Source: Pectobacterium colocasium (lineage in GTDB: Bacteria; Pseudomonadota; Gammaproteobacteria; Enterobacterales; Enterobacteriaceae). Taken from it: a stretch of 64,000 bases of DNA. This document shows, one piece after another, positions 31,815 to 41,609 of the stretch. The stretch is taken from NCBI RefSeq assembly GCF_020181655.1, contig NZ_CP084032.1:4154001-4218000 (forward strand), given 5' to 3'. The notes beneath the pieces were generated by a model that was given only the letters and a program-made list of their open reading frames with translations, made no database searches and was not told the DNA's origin. The position numbers and the translations under genes are program-made. Positions within the stretch are counted from its first letter, which is position 1. Each line of letters begins with the position of its first letter.

Positions 31815-32699
31815 TTAGCGAGCAATGTCAGGCAACGAGGCAAAGAACTGCTCGATTCTCTTTACCGAGTATTGCAACGTTTGTTCATTAAAAGCGCTTT
31901 TCAATACCTTAAGCGCGCCCGACATAAAGCCAGAGGGGGTGGACACATCAATATTGGCAAAGGGATTGCTTATTTCTGCGTGCTTCAGCTCGTTAACCTG
32001 CCTGGCAGCGTTGCTCTGATACTCACGTCCCCACTCAGGATGTTTAATGGCAGCAGTTTTGGCGAAGCTAATAAACTCTTCTAACCCTTTTACCATGTCA
32101 CCGGACGCCATCGTTTCCTGATACCTCTCATAACTCTTCGGTTCTTTTTCCTTCATGATTTCTACCCAGTCCACCTTATACTCCGTCGTTCCGGGTATAT
32201 ATGAAGGAGGAGTGTCATAAGAGACATGGCCTGTTTCGTCCGTTGTCCGCGTCTGCGAAATTGCGGCGATTTGTTTCATCGCATCCAGAAAGGATTGTTT
32301 CTGGTCGTCATTGATATAGTGTTCAGCCAGATAAGCAGCCTGAGAAAGCCCCAGCGCTAACGAAGCCTGACGTTGCGCTCCGCTTACCGCGGAGCTATTC
32401 ATGAAATTTTCATCGATGATACGATAAACCGCCTGAGACACCTGTTCAGGCTGTTCGGCTAACGCCTGTGACAAGGCATTATCGATATCAGAGGAGAAAA
32501 AACGGCGAGCAGGCTGCGATATAATCTCGTCCTGTAACTGATCCCGGCCTTCCTGACTAATTTGTACCGGTTCAACGTCAAGGGTAGTCGCCGATTTCTC
32601 AACGTTAACTAACTGCGCTGCCTGCCGCTGATTAACATCAATGCTGAGATCCAAGCCGTGAATCGTGGTGCGATAAAATGACAATGGTGCCATTTCCAT
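31815..32699 (-). CDS. Unknown 294-residue protein inserted between nnr and queG
   Basis: Not recognised. No signal peptide, no membrane helix and no cysteine are visible. The N-terminal 60 residues contain VQISQEGRDQL (45-55), a short pattern of the kind V-x-(I/L)-S-x-x-A-x-x-L seen in FlgM and other small type III-exported proteins. The middle part is Ala/Gln-rich and helical (DIDNALSQALAEQPEQVSQAV). A GGGAG site six bases before the ATG at 32699 supports the start. The 246-residue protein at 43586-44326 has the same general build. It is lineage-specific: the E. coli order is nnr-queG directly. It could be an exported protein, but this is inference. Confidence 0.8.
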   Translation of the reverse strand: MEMAPLSFYRTTIHGLDLSIDVNQRQAAQLVNVEKSATTLDVEPVQISQEGRDQLQDEIISQPARRFFSSDIDNALSQALAEQPEQVSQAVYRIIDENFMNSSAVSGAQRQASLALGLSQAAYLAEHYINDDQKQSFLDAMKQIAAISQTRTTDETGHVSYDTPPSYIPGTTEYKVDWVEIMKEKEPKSYERYQETMASGDMVKGLEEFISFAKTAAIKHPEWGREYQSNAARQVNELKHAEISNPFANIDVSTPSGFMSGALKVLKSAFNEQTLQYSVKRIEQFFASLPDIAR

Positions 32700-32868
32700 G
32701 AGGTGCTCCCAGAGGTATTCATACGTTTTTATTTGCTATGTCTAAAATTATCGACGACCGTCTCAAAGTCTTTATCTGTTCTTTTTATCGACAATACAGT
32801 TCTGTTCAACAACGATGTCTAAACGTTATGGTAAAATCGGGGTAATACAGTACATTTTACGGTTCCCC

Positions 32869-34008
32869 ATGTCATACCCCTACGATCTCAATGAATTAGC
32901 GCAACACATCAAACAATGGGGACAGGAATTGGGGTTCCAGCAGGTCGGCATCTGCGACACTGATTTGTCCGCAGAAGAGCCCCGACTTCAGGACTGGCTG
33001 GATAAGCAATACCACGGGGAAATGGACTGGATGGCACGCCACGGCATGCTGCGGGCGCGTCCGCATGAGCTGCTGCCCGGCACACTGCGCGTCATCAGTG
33101 TTCGTATGAATTACTTGCCAGCCAAAGCCGCATTCGCCAGTACCTTAAAAAACCCAGAACTCGGCTACGTTAGCCGCTATGCGCTCGGTCGTGATTACCA
33201 CAAGCTATTACGCCAACGTCTGAAAAAACTCGGCGACCAGATTCAGGAATACTGCGGTGAACTGAATTTTCGCCCCTTTGTCGATTCCGCGCCCATCATG
33301 GAGCGCCCGTTAGCGGCAAAAGCCGGGCTTGGCTGGATTGGTAAACACTCACTAATTCTCAACAGAGAAGCCGGTTCCTGGTTCTTTCTCGGCGAATTGC
33401 TGATCGATTTACCCCTGCCCGTCGATCGGCCGCAGGAAGAGCAGTGCGGCCGCTGTGTCGCCTGCATGACTACCTGCCCAACTGGCGCGATTGTCGCGCC
33501 TTATACCGTCGATGCCCGCCGCTGTATTTCCTATCTGACTATCGAATTAGAAGGCTCGATTCCTGAAGAATTTCGTCCGCTAATGGGCAATCGCATCTAT
33601 GGCTGCGATGACTGTCAGCTTATTTGCCCGTGGAATCGGTTTTCGCAACTTACCGACGAGGCGGATTTCAGCCCGCGTGCCGCGCTGCACACGCCCGAGC
33701 TACTGGCGCTATTCGGCTGGAATGAAGAGAAATTTCTGCGGATTACGGAAGGGTCGCCGATAAGGCGCATCGGTCATCTCCGCTGGCTACGCAATATTGC
33801 CGTCGCGCTGGGGAATGCTCCCTATCAGGATAGTATCGTGCTAGCCCTGCAAGCCCGTCTGGGTGAAAGCGAACTGTTGGATGAACATATCCACTGGGCG
33901 ATGCGTCAGCAGTTGGAACGTCGCGCGTCACTGGAAATTGACGTCCAGTCTACACAGAAAAAACGACTTATTCGTGCAGTAGAGAAAGGATTACCGCGCG
34001 ATGCGTGA
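32869..34008 (+). CDS. queG: Epoxyqueuosine reductase
   Basis: Cobalamin-dependent iron-sulfur enzyme that finishes queuosine in tRNA. 379 residues, as in E. coli. Two ferredoxin-type clusters are visible: CGRCVACMTTCPTGAI and CDDCQLICPWN. The FRPFVDSAPIMERPLA segment includes the catalytic Asp region. The frame is open from 32815, but the family start MSYPYDLNELAQHIK at 32869 is used. It is divergent from the inserted 294-codon gene and convergent with ahpF. Confidence 0.96.
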   Translation: MSYPYDLNELAQHIKQWGQELGFQQVGICDTDLSAEEPRLQDWLDKQYHGEMDWMARHGMLRARPHELLPGTLRVISVRMNYLPAKAAFASTLKNPELGYVSRYALGRDYHKLLRQRLKKLGDQIQEYCGELNFRPFVDSAPIMERPLAAKAGLGWIGKHSLILNREAGSWFFLGELLIDLPLPVDRPQEEQCGRCVACMTTCPTGAIVAPYTVDARRCISYLTIELEGSIPEEFRPLMGNRIYGCDDCQLICPWNRFSQLTDEADFSPRAALHTPELLALFGWNEEKFLRITEGSPIRRIGHLRWLRNIAVALGNAPYQDSIVLALQARLGESELLDEHIHWAMRQQLERRASLEIDVQSTQKKRLIRAVEKGLPRDA

Positions 34009-34657
34009 GTCGCCCAAACCGTTGTCATCAGTTTGTCGCACGCGCTGTGAATAAATAAAAAAAACCGTTGCCAATCAACTGTCACAAAAAGTACAAGCGA
34101 TCGTTATAACGTTTTATAAGTAAAATTTATGAATAGATATCAATAAGATACTCTACAGTATTTTATCAACAACACAGTGTGATTAATAAATAACCAATAA
34201 ACAGCCTGTGGATAAGTCTGTTAAGAAGAATATGATTTTTTGTATTAACTGATAAAAAATGATGTGGACTGAGGTAACGATAGCGCTCGAAATACGATGC
34301 TGTGTAGACAGCAAAAACGTGCAATAGCACAGAGCGGCCAGCATTATGAATTTCTTATCGTCCCTTGGCAAGGGCTGAGATCTAATTTTTACGATCGAAA
34401 GAAAAATTCTACGATCAAAAGCAAAAACGCGGCGACACCTCTTTATGAGGCATCGCCGCGCGGAACGTTAAGATCGTCTTCAAAGAATTGGGACGGTGAC
34501 AGCAGCATCGTCCTAATGCCGATCGTTTAAGCATCGAGATACACGGGGCTACCACAGGAGTGAGGCCTCCCTACGGGAACCTCCCCCTGTGTTTCCCCTA
34601 ATAACGGGCTTAAGTGACCTGTATTAGGAATCGCCCTCCCTTTCCCACGAATTGATG
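34009..34657. other. queG-ahpF convergent intergenic region, 649 bases
   Basis: No protein gene is supported. The left part (34020-34300) is very AT-rich. At 34372-34426 TACGATCgAAAG and TACGATCaAAAG recur 23 bases apart. The right part (34461-34657) is structured: CACAGG (34572-34577 region) and CCTGTG can pair over about 40 bases. A strong minus-strand terminator closes it on the left. Whether it is a long ahpF 3' untranslated region or a separate small RNA cannot be told. Confidence 0.5.
34417..34460 (-). terminator. Strong minus-strand terminator about 200 bases beyond ahpF
   Basis: On the minus strand CGCGGCGA and TCGCCGCG (34460-34453 and 34435-34428) pair, with an inner CCTC/GAGG helix. 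They run into TTTTTGCTTTT. Because it is about 200 bases from the ahpF stop, it may end ahpF mRNA with a long 3' part or an independent small RNA. Confidence 0.85.
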
Positions 34658-36220
34658 TTATGCGCGGGTTCTAATCAGGTAGTCAAAAGCGCTCAAGGAT
34701 GCTTTTGCACCTTCACCCGTCGCGATGATGATCTGCTTGTACGGCACCGTCGTACAGTCGCCAGCAGCAAAGACACCTTTTATGCTGGTTTCGCACTTGG
34801 CATCGATCTCAATTTCCCCGATGCGGTTTCTGGCTACCGTACCTTCCAGCCAGTGGGTGTTAGGCAGCAGGCCAATCTGCACGAAGATCCCTTCCAATGC
34901 TAAATCGTGCACCGTATCGGTAAGACGATCTTTGTAGCTCAGGCCCGTCACCTTCTGTCCATCACCTTTCACTTCTGTGGTTTGCGCATTCAGAATGATG
35001 TCAACGTTCGGCAGGCTACGCACTTTATCTTGCAATACAGAATCCGCTTTCAGTTCGGGGGCAAACTCAAGCAGCGTGACATGTTTTACCACACCAGCCA
35101 GATCGATCGCTGCTTCCACGCCGGAGTTCCCGCCGCCAATCACCGCGACGCTCTTGTCTTTGAACAACGGCCCATCGCAGTGCGGACAGTACGTAACACC
35201 GCGCGTACGATACTGATCTTCGCCGGGTACATTCATATTCCGCCAGCGCGCACCGGTCGCAATGATCACGCTACGCGCTTTCAGCGTCGCACCGGATACG
35301 GTGATGACCTGATGCGGTTTACCCGGTTCGCCGCCGGGAATTAAGGCTTCTGCGCTCTGCGCGTCGATCACATCGACATCATAGTCATCAACATGGCTCT
35401 TCAGTGCGGTCGCCAGTTTGGCACCTTCCGTTTTCGGAACGGAAATGTAGTTTTCAATATCGACGGTATCCAATACCTGACCGCCAAAACGTTCGCCGAC
35501 CAAGCCAGTACGAATGCCTTTGCGTGCCGAATAGACCGCCGCCGCTGCCCCCGCCGGGCCGCTACCGATAATTAATACATCATAGACGTCGCGCTGGTTC
35601 AGTTTCTCAACCTGTTTAGCCCCCGCGCCGGTATCGATTTTAGTCACGATCTCAGCCAGGGTCGTCCGCCCTTGACTGAAGTGTTCACCGTTCAGGAAAA
35701 CGGTAGGGACGCCCATCACATTACGGCTTTGGATCTCATCCTGAAACACACCGCCGTCAATCGCGGTATGGGTGATATTCGGATTCAACACGGCCATTAA
35801 ATTCAGTGCTTGCACCACATCCGGACAGTTATGGCAGGACAACGAGTAATAGGTTTCAAAGTGGAACGAACCGTCAAGGTGGCGGATTTGATCGAGTAAT
35901 TCTTTCGCTTCTTTCGACGGATGGCCGCCCACCTGCAATAACGCCAGGATCAGGGAGGTAAATTCGTGCCCCATTGGCGCACCGGCAAAACGCGGGCCGC
36001 TTTGGGAATCTGGATTGGTAATCAGGAATGAAGGCTTACGCACTGCCAGATCATTCTTTTCAACGAAACTTACCCGTTCGGACAGCTCAGCGATCTCAGT
36101 CAGCAAGGTTCTGACTTCAGCAGATTTAGCGGAATCATCCAGAGTCGCAATCAACTCAACAGGTTTGGTTAATTTTTCCAGATAGGCTTTCAACTGGACT
36201 TTCATCGTATTGTCGAGCAT
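34658..36220 (-). CDS. ahpF: Alkyl hydroperoxide reductase subunit F
   Basis: FAD/NADH disulfide reductase that recharges AhpC. 520 residues (E. coli 521). The N-terminal double-thioredoxin domain carries CHNC. The C-terminal thioredoxin-reductase-like part has the FAD motif [18 protein letters not shown], the redox pair YCPHC, the NADH-binding [15 protein letters not shown] and the terminal FAD segment [10 protein letters not shown]. It lies about 160 bases after ahpC with a terminator between, the usual arrangement that lets ahpC be made in excess. Confidence 0.97.
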   Translation of the reverse strand: MLDNTMKVQLKAYLEKLTKPVELIATLDDSAKSAEVRTLLTEIAELSERVSFVEKNDLAVRKPSFLITNPDSQSGPRFAGAPMGHEFTSLILALLQVGGHPSKEAKELLDQIRHLDGSFHFETYYSLSCHNCPDVVQALNLMAVLNPNITHTAIDGGVFQDEIQSRNVMGVPTVFLNGEHFSQGRTTLAEIVTKIDTGAGAKQVEKLNQRDVYDVLIIGSGPAGAAAAVYSARKGIRTGLVGERFGGQVLDTVDIENYISVPKTEGAKLATALKSHVDDYDVDVIDAQSAEALIPGGEPGKPHQVITVSGATLKARSVIIATGARWRNMNVPGEDQYRTRGVTYCPHCDGPLFKDKSVAVIGGGNSGVEAAIDLAGVVKHVTLLEFAPELKADSVLQDKVRSLPNVDIILNAQTTEVKGDGQKVTGLSYKDRLTDTVHDLALEGIFVQIGLLPNTHWLEGTVARNRIGEIEIDAKCETSIKGVFAAGDCTTVPYKQIIIATGEGAKASLSAFDYLIRTRA

Positions 36221-36310
36221 CGGTCGTCCTTAATTAGGCAAGTGGGTACAAAGACCAAGTGGTGCAAAAGCAAAATCGTAGAGGGAGCTGGCCCCAAAAA
36301 ACCGGGCCAG

Positions 36311-36334
36311 AAAAATCGGGTGCAACGCACCCGA
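36311..36334 (-). terminator. Terminator/attenuator between ahpC and ahpF
   Basis: On the minus strand TCGGGTGC and GCACCCGA pair around GTT and are followed by TTTTT. Partial read-through would give the expected higher level of AhpC than AhpF. Confidence 0.85.
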
Positions 36335-36379
36335 CAAAACAGCCATGTTTTCTATCGCGATGTTTTCCGAGGTGTTAGC

Positions 36380-36943
36380 TTAGATTTTGCCAACCAGATC
36401 CAGAGACGGAGCCAGCGTAGCTTCGCCTTCTTTCCACTTGGCTGGGCAGACTTCGCCTGGGTGAGAAGCCACGTACTGCGCCGCTTTCACCTTACGCAGC
36501 AGGTCGGAGGCATCGCGGCCAATACCTTCCGCCGTGATTTCTACCGCCTGGATGATGCCCTGTGGGTCAACGATGAACGTACCGCGATCGGCCAGACCTT
36601 CTGCTTCGCGCATGTTTTCAAAGTTACGCGTCAGTTGGCCCGTTGGGTCACCGATCATGGTGTATTTGATTTTGCCAATCGTTTCAGAACTGCTGTGCCA
36701 CGCTTTGTGCGTGAAGTGGGTGTCGGTGGAAACAGAGTAGATTTCGACGCCACGCTGTTGGAATTCGTCGTAATAGTCAGCGACATCACCCAGTTCGGTC
36801 GGGCAGACAAACGTAAAGTCAGCCGGATAGAAGAAGAATACGCTCCATTTTCCTTCAATATTCTTCTCAGTCACTTCGATGAATTGACCGTCTTTGAAAG
36901 CCATGTTTTTGAATGGTTTAACTTGGGTATTGATTACTGACAT
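36380..36943 (-). CDS. ahpC: Alkyl hydroperoxide reductase subunit C (peroxiredoxin)
   Basis: Typical two-Cys peroxiredoxin that reduces hydrogen peroxide and organic peroxides. 187 residues, as in E. coli. The peroxidatic Cys is in [12 protein letters not shown] (about residue 47) and the resolving Cys in [11 protein letters not shown] near residue 166. The ATG at 36943 ([11 protein letters not shown]) is used rather than the GTG one codon earlier. OxyR control is expected from the family, but I could not make out a clear OxyR site upstream. Confidence 0.97.
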   Translation of the reverse strand: MSVINTQVKPFKNMAFKDGQFIEVTEKNIEGKWSVFFFYPADFTFVCPTELGDVADYYDEFQQRGVEIYSVSTDTHFTHKAWHSSSETIGKIKYTMIGDPTGQLTRNFENMREAEGLADRGTFIVDPQGIIQAVEITAEGIGRDASDLLRKVKAAQYVASHPGEVCPAKWKEGEATLAPSLDLVGKI

Positions 36944-37037
36944 CACTTTATCCTCATGTGTTTTCGTACGTGGCTAAAGTACAGAAACGTGATCGTTATC
37001 ACCAATCCGTTGTCTTTATCGAATCAATAAGCAATAC

Positions 37038-38702
37038 CTAATTTGATTCCACTTCAAGGGGATCAATCTGCATGTCCTTGCCACCAATTCTGAGCGTTTT
37101 GAAGCGTGGCGTAACGGCTTCAATTTTTCCATCCTTCACCAGCTCGATCAGGTGCTTTGTGCCAATCGGGGCATATATTCTGGCCGCAATCTGCCACTGC
37201 CCTTTTTCATCACGGACGAGGATCTTCCCACCATTCGACCAGCCCACTTTGGGGAAAATAAGCACTTCGTTATGGCCATCGTCTGTCAAATCAATAGCAA
37301 AGAGCAAACAAGCCAATTCTCTGCATCGATTACCCAAATTATCCTTCTGCAACATGCCTTCGACTCCGTCTTCCTGCGGCCCAACCCATTCGACCTGAAC
37401 AGGACGGATTTGTGCGGGTTTCCCCTTCAGCCGATCGAGCAGCGCCTGACGTCCGACAGGATCCAGTATTCGGTCATGCTGCAATTCTTCAGCCAGCCAA
37501 TTGAATTGTTGTCTTCCCGCCATCCCTAACTCATCACGCAGCGCCCACAGGTCGAACTTATCGATCGGCGTTTTTCCGCTAAGCAGACGCTGAACCTGAT
37601 TCCTCGCACTAAACGCTTCCGGGCTTAACAGCGGCGTATGCAGTAATACCATGAACACGCAGGTGGCCGCGGCAAGCAGCGGATTGCTTGTACGCAAATT
37701 CCCCAACCAAACGCCAGAGCGGCGAATCACGGCCCACACCATCGCCAGACTGTACAACATCGCAATCGCCACCACGAAGATCGACTGAAAACGGGCAGGC
37801 GTCAGGCCATACTGTTCGATGCGCAGCCAGCTGGAATAGCCCGCCAATACCACCAACACTGGCAAGCACAGCGCGCTGGCGCTAACCAACCCGCGTAACA
37901 CGGCAGGATAAGCGCGCCCCTCGTTATCATCCTGAGAGGCGCAATTAATCAAAAAGAGGCTTACACCCATCAGGCATAACAGAATGACGGTGGAACGACC
38001 GGTATCCCATATCGGATCCAGACCGCTAAAAGGCAGCGTCAAAGTAAATACGACCGTAATCAGCGCACTAAACGGCAGCAGGAAGCGACAAGCCGATAGC
38101 AGAATTCCACGCAATAGTCCGACGACCGCTTCTTTGGTCATGCCGATATATATGCCGATAGAAAACACCACCGGGAAAAGCAGCATATAAAACCGAGAAT
38201 GGGCGAATACACGGTTAACCTGTGGAAATCCCAACATTTTGAACAGCATACCGCACAGTACGAGCAGCAATACCACGACCAGAACTAATAGCCAGGCTAA
38301 TAGCACAGTAAAAATATTGACCCAGGCATGTTTACAGAGTGCCTCATAAGACGGCCATCGCCCTTCACGGGTTGCCCAGCAGCCAATAAACGTACAGCAG
38401 ATATAAACGAGGAGGATGCTACACACTATCCAGGAATCGGGCAGTTGATCTACTCCGCTGTCATAGAAAGCCCAGCCACCGATCGCCGTCATCAGCGAGG
38501 TCAAGATGAAGACCCATAGCCAGGTCTTTTTCACAAAGAGAGTACGTTCCAGCCATTGCAGACTGATGCCGCCAACCGCCGCCATCATGATCAATAGCGT
38601 CTGAAGGATGCCTTCTTTCATTTCCAGCGCAGTGACAAATAACAGCCCCTGAAGCAGGCCAACAACCAGATAAAACCGTAACGATGGAGAACTGGCAGGC
38701 AT
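37038..38702 (-). CDS. DUF4153-type polytopic membrane protein
   Basis: 554-residue inner-membrane protein with about ten hydrophobic helices in the first 370 residues and a soluble C-terminal part of about 170. Examples are YLVVGLLQGLLFVTALEM, WVNIFTVLLAWLLVLVVVLLLVL and FYMLLFPVVFSIGIYIGM. The C-terminal part has repeated basic and Gly-rich turns (KVGWSNGGKILVRDEKGQWQ). The N-terminal pattern fits the DUF4153 family, function unknown. The upstream 49 codons to 38849 are unlike the family, so MPASSPSLRFY at 38702 is used. It stands alone between ahpC and the exporter operon. Confidence 0.82.
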   Translation of the reverse strand: MPASSPSLRFYLVVGLLQGLLFVTALEMKEGILQTLLIMMAAVGGISLQWLERTLFVKKTWLWVFILTSLMTAIGGWAFYDSGVDQLPDSWIVCSILLVYICCTFIGCWATREGRWPSYEALCKHAWVNIFTVLLAWLLVLVVVLLLVLCGMLFKMLGFPQVNRVFAHSRFYMLLFPVVFSIGIYIGMTKEAVVGLLRGILLSACRFLLPFSALITVVFTLTLPFSGLDPIWDTGRSTVILLCLMGVSLFLINCASQDDNEGRAYPAVLRGLVSASALCLPVLVVLAGYSSWLRIEQYGLTPARFQSIFVVAIAMLYSLAMVWAVIRRSGVWLGNLRTSNPLLAAATCVFMVLLHTPLLSPEAFSARNQVQRLLSGKTPIDKFDLWALRDELGMAGRQQFNWLAEELQHDRILDPVGRQALLDRLKGKPAQIRPVQVEWVGPQEDGVEGMLQKDNLGNRCRELACLLFAIDLTDDGHNEVLIFPKVGWSNGGKILVRDEKGQWQIAARIYAPIGTKHLIELVKDGKIEAVTPRFKTLRIGGKDMQIDPLEVESN

Positions 38703-38841
38703 AGCAAATCCTTTTGTCGGCGTACCGTCACATATTGGGTGCTGGCGTACAAACGCATTCACTGCTCGAATAGTGTGAAGGTAGCAAGATAAATAAGGTC
38801 GCAAGATAAATGATGTGTGAAGTCTACAGACAAACGCCTCG

Positions 38842-38858
38842 GGTATCACGTTGATACC
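38842..38858. other. Perfect palindrome between the exporter operon and the DUF4153 gene
   Basis: GGTATCA and TGATACC around CGT, about 20 bases after the last exporter gene. It has no T tract, so it is either a transcript-end hairpin or an operator for the DUF4153 gene. Confidence 0.4.
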
Positions 38859-38878
38859 AGGCTATATCCTGAAGTCAA

Positions 38879-40150
38879 TCAGTAAAGGAGTTGTACTTCA
38901 CCCGCCTCCAGCCCGGCGATTTCAATGCCCTGTGCCACGGCTCTCCCTAGCGTCACATTGATTTTCTTCGGTGGAGCGTCAGCGGTCGGACGGTAAATCA
39001 CATAGGCACGCCCCTTCTCGTCGGTATGCACAGCCTGCGCAGGCACGGCGATACCCCGCTCGTTACGATAGACAATAATAGCCAGCCGCGCGCTCATCCC
39101 CAGACGAATAGTTTGCCTTAACTCCTCCAATGGCGTATCGAGTGACACCACCACAGCATAGTAAGCGCCGCTGCCGGACATATCCGCAGCATCAGCCTGC
39201 ATATCAATCGACACAACCTTGCCTGTCAGCGTTTGTCCGGCAAAGCCATCTCCGGTCACGTTAACCGCCATTCCCTCTTGCAGTTGATGCAGGTCGGTCT
39301 CTTCTACCCGTGTCGCTACCTGAAAACGATCCTGAGCAATGACATCAAACAGCGGTGTCCCCTGGCTGACCAGTAAACCAGGTTGGATGACCACAGGCTT
39401 GCCGTTATCAGGCTGCGCAGGTCGCACGACAACACCGCTAAACGGCGCTTTGACGATTTGCCGTTCGACCTGAGCCGCCAGCGCCTGATAGCGCACTTGT
39501 GCATTGGTCAGTTCCATCTCCGCAATCTTGCGATCTTCGCCGTTCCCACGCGCCAGAACCGTTCGCAGCTCTTCTTGCGCCGCAATCATGTCCTGTTCCT
39601 GTGAACGAATTTGCTGTTTTAACGTATCCACTTCCATACGCGCGACGATGCCGCGTTCGAACAGCGCCTGAGTATCCCGCAGATTGGCCTGCGTATTGCT
39701 AAACGTTGACCGAGCTGAGTTGACTGCACGACGCGCACGCGACACCTCCGTGCTCTGTTCCCATTGCCTGAGCGATTGCACTTCGCGCTGTGTCTTGAGC
39801 ACATCGGCCTGCGCCTGACGCAATTGAATCTCAATTTGTCCGGGATCCAGTGTCAGCAACGTTTGCCCTTTTTCGATGCGCTGCCCCTCATGCACCAGAA
39901 CCTCACGGATAATGCCTTCAAAAGGCGCGGCCAGCGTGGTCTGCGTCGCCGCCTGAATTCGTCCAACCAGTCCTAGCTGATTTTCCAGTAACTGGGGCTG
40001 AACAGAAAGCCATTGCCCCTGAAGTGCGCTTTTTTCCTGCTCATTCGTGCGCCCTGCCAGTAGCCAAATCAGCAGCCCAAGCACCAGGATCAGCGACGAG
40101 ACAATAAGATGACGCCGACGCAGGAGAGAGGAAAAGTGATACCTAATCAT
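38879..40150 (-). CDS. HlyD/MacA-like periplasmic adaptor of the exporter operon
   Basis: Membrane-fusion protein joining the inner-membrane transporter to the outer-membrane channel. 423 residues from MIRYHFSS at 40150. It has one N-terminal anchor (HLIVSSLILVLGLLIWLLAG). The biotinyl-lipoyl-like halves TLAAPFEGIIREVLVHEGQ and IVKAPFSGVVVRPA flank a long coiled-coil hairpin, and the beta-barrel segment follows. The start overlaps the TolC-like gene end by eight bases, so it is the last gene of a coupled string. An earlier ATG at 40213 lies inside the upstream gene and adds no family sequence. Substrate unknown. Confidence 0.88.
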   Translation of the reverse strand: MIRYHFSSLLRRRHLIVSSLILVLGLLIWLLAGRTNEQEKSALQGQWLSVQPQLLENQLGLVGRIQAATQTTLAAPFEGIIREVLVHEGQRIEKGQTLLTLDPGQIEIQLRQAQADVLKTQREVQSLRQWEQSTEVSRARRAVNSARSTFSNTQANLRDTQALFERGIVARMEVDTLKQQIRSQEQDMIAAQEELRTVLARGNGEDRKIAEMELTNAQVRYQALAAQVERQIVKAPFSGVVVRPAQPDNGKPVVIQPGLLVSQGTPLFDVIAQDRFQVATRVEETDLHQLQEGMAVNVTGDGFAGQTLTGKVVSIDMQADAADMSGSGAYYAVVVSLDTPLEELRQTIRLGMSARLAIIVYRNERGIAVPAQAVHTDEKGRAYVIYRPTADAPPKKINVTLGRAVAQGIEIAGLEAGEVQLLY

Positions 40151-41609
40151 TGAGTGCGATATCCCAGCTTTGTAATGTGGTGCCCAGCGTTTCATCCAGT
40201 TCCGCTTGCGCATTGAGGTAGCCGATCAGCGCATTGAGGCGGGCGTTTTCAGCATTGCGTAAATCGTTCTCAAAACTCAACACCTGAAAGTTACTGGAAC
40301 GCCCAACCGTGAGCTTCTCGCGTTCAATTTCCAGCTTACGGCGCGACAAATCCCGTGCGCGTTGGGATATCTCGAACTGCCGCCAGCGCGTACCGATATC
40401 TCGCACCGCATTGGTGACATCACGTTCAAGCTGCTGCCTGACTTCATCCAGTTGAATATGCTGATTACGCACGTTGACCCGTGCTTGCACTTCTGCCTGA
40501 CGGGTACTCAGATCGCCGATCGGGATCTCCACCTGAACGCCGACATAGTTCTCCCAGGTACGCGAGGTGTTGCTCTGTGCGGCTCGGTCGCGCACCTGAC
40601 TCGCGCCACCAACCAACGAAACATCCCACAGGCGATCGTTACGGGCCACCACCAGACTGAGCGCCGCCTGCTCGTTAGCGATGAGCTGTGCGAGATACTC
40701 CGGCCGGGAGGCTTCGGCCTGTTTCAACGCTTGCGCAGCGTTAACCTCCACGCGCTGCGCCTGCATAGACTCTGTCGCCACAACCAACGTATTTAAATCC
40801 AGAGCAAGAAGTTGCAGCAACGCAAGGCGTGAGGTATCCAGTTGGTTTCTGGCTTCTTCATGCGCCAGTTCCTGTGTGGCCACTTCGGCTTCGGTTTGCA
40901 CAATTTCAAATTCAGCCATACGCCCTGCGGCAATCATCGCACGGTTGACCTCAACCAGTTGGCGCGCACGCGCCAGCGCATCACGAGCGATTTGCAGTTG
41001 CTCTTGTGAACGCAACAACTCCCGATAAGCGGCGATAATCTGCGTAATCGTCTGTGAAACGGTGGATTTCAGCGCCAAACGATTTAACTGCTCAGTTAAC
41101 TGAGCAGTATGAACCGGCGCAGTGGTGACGTCTTTACCTGCGCCACGCAACAAAGGTTGAATCACCGTGATGTTGGCACCATCGTTACGCGACAATCCGG
41201 CGTTATCAGCCTGCGTGTGACGGTAGGTCCAGCCAAGGCTGAAACGGGTGCCATAAGGCGTGAGCAGGGTTGACGTCGGCGTCAGATTGCCCTGCCGATA
41301 GCGATCGCTTTGGTTACGATTGGAGAGGTAACTGCCCGTCAGCGACAGTTTGAGGGTAAAACGATCCTCCGCCACCCGAAGATCAAATTTCTGCGCGATA
41401 CGATCCAGATAAGCGCTACGGATCGCGCGATTGTCGCGTAAACCAAGATAAATGGCATCGCTCAGCGTGAGATCGATCGTTTGTGCATTAAGCGATGTAC
41501 TGATTGTCGCCTGCCCCTGCCGCGTCGCCTGAGAAGGATTTAACGCCGTTTCCGCATACCCTTCATGAGCAAGAAGCAAAATAAGTAAACACAGGATAGC
41601 GTTACGCAT
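40143..41609 (-). CDS. TolC-family outer-membrane channel of the exporter operon
   Basis: Outer-membrane efflux protein, 488 residues from MRNAILCLLILLL at 41609, with a signal peptide ending near AHEGYA. The two structural repeats of TolC proteins are visible as long Ala/Gln/Glu-rich helices around YRELLRSQEQLQIARDALARARQL and the second at RRKLEIEREKLTVGRSSNFQVL. It is dedicated to this operon rather than the housekeeping TolC: it overlaps both neighbours by eight bases. Its presence makes the transporter a complete three-component exporter. Confidence 0.88.
   Translation of the reverse strand: MRNAILCLLILLLAHEGYAETALNPSQATRQGQATISTSLNAQTIDLTLSDAIYLGLRDNRAIRSAYLDRIAQKFDLRVAEDRFTLKLSLTGSYLSNRNQSDRYRQGNLTPTSTLLTPYGTRFSLGWTYRHTQADNAGLSRNDGANITVIQPLLRGAGKDVTTAPVHTAQLTEQLNRLALKSTVSQTITQIIAAYRELLRSQEQLQIARDALARARQLVEVNRAMIAAGRMAEFEIVQTEAEVATQELAHEEARNQLDTSRLALLQLLALDLNTLVVATESMQAQRVEVNAAQALKQAEASRPEYLAQLIANEQAALSLVVARNDRLWDVSLVGGASQVRDRAAQSNTSRTWENYVGVQVEIPIGDLSTRQAEVQARVNVRNQHIQLDEVRQQLERDVTNAVRDIGTRWRQFEISQRARDLSRRKLEIEREKLTVGRSSNFQVLSFENDLRNAENARLNALIGYLNAQAELDETLGTTLQSWDIALND

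Noticed and set aside
36242..36940. 232-codon open frame on the plus strand opposite ahpC
   Set aside because: It covers ahpC in antisense and looks like codon-bias shadowing.
36944..37037. OxyR operator upstream of ahpC
   Set aside because: Regulation by OxyR is expected, but the ATAG-CTAT spaced pattern is not clear enough to place a site.
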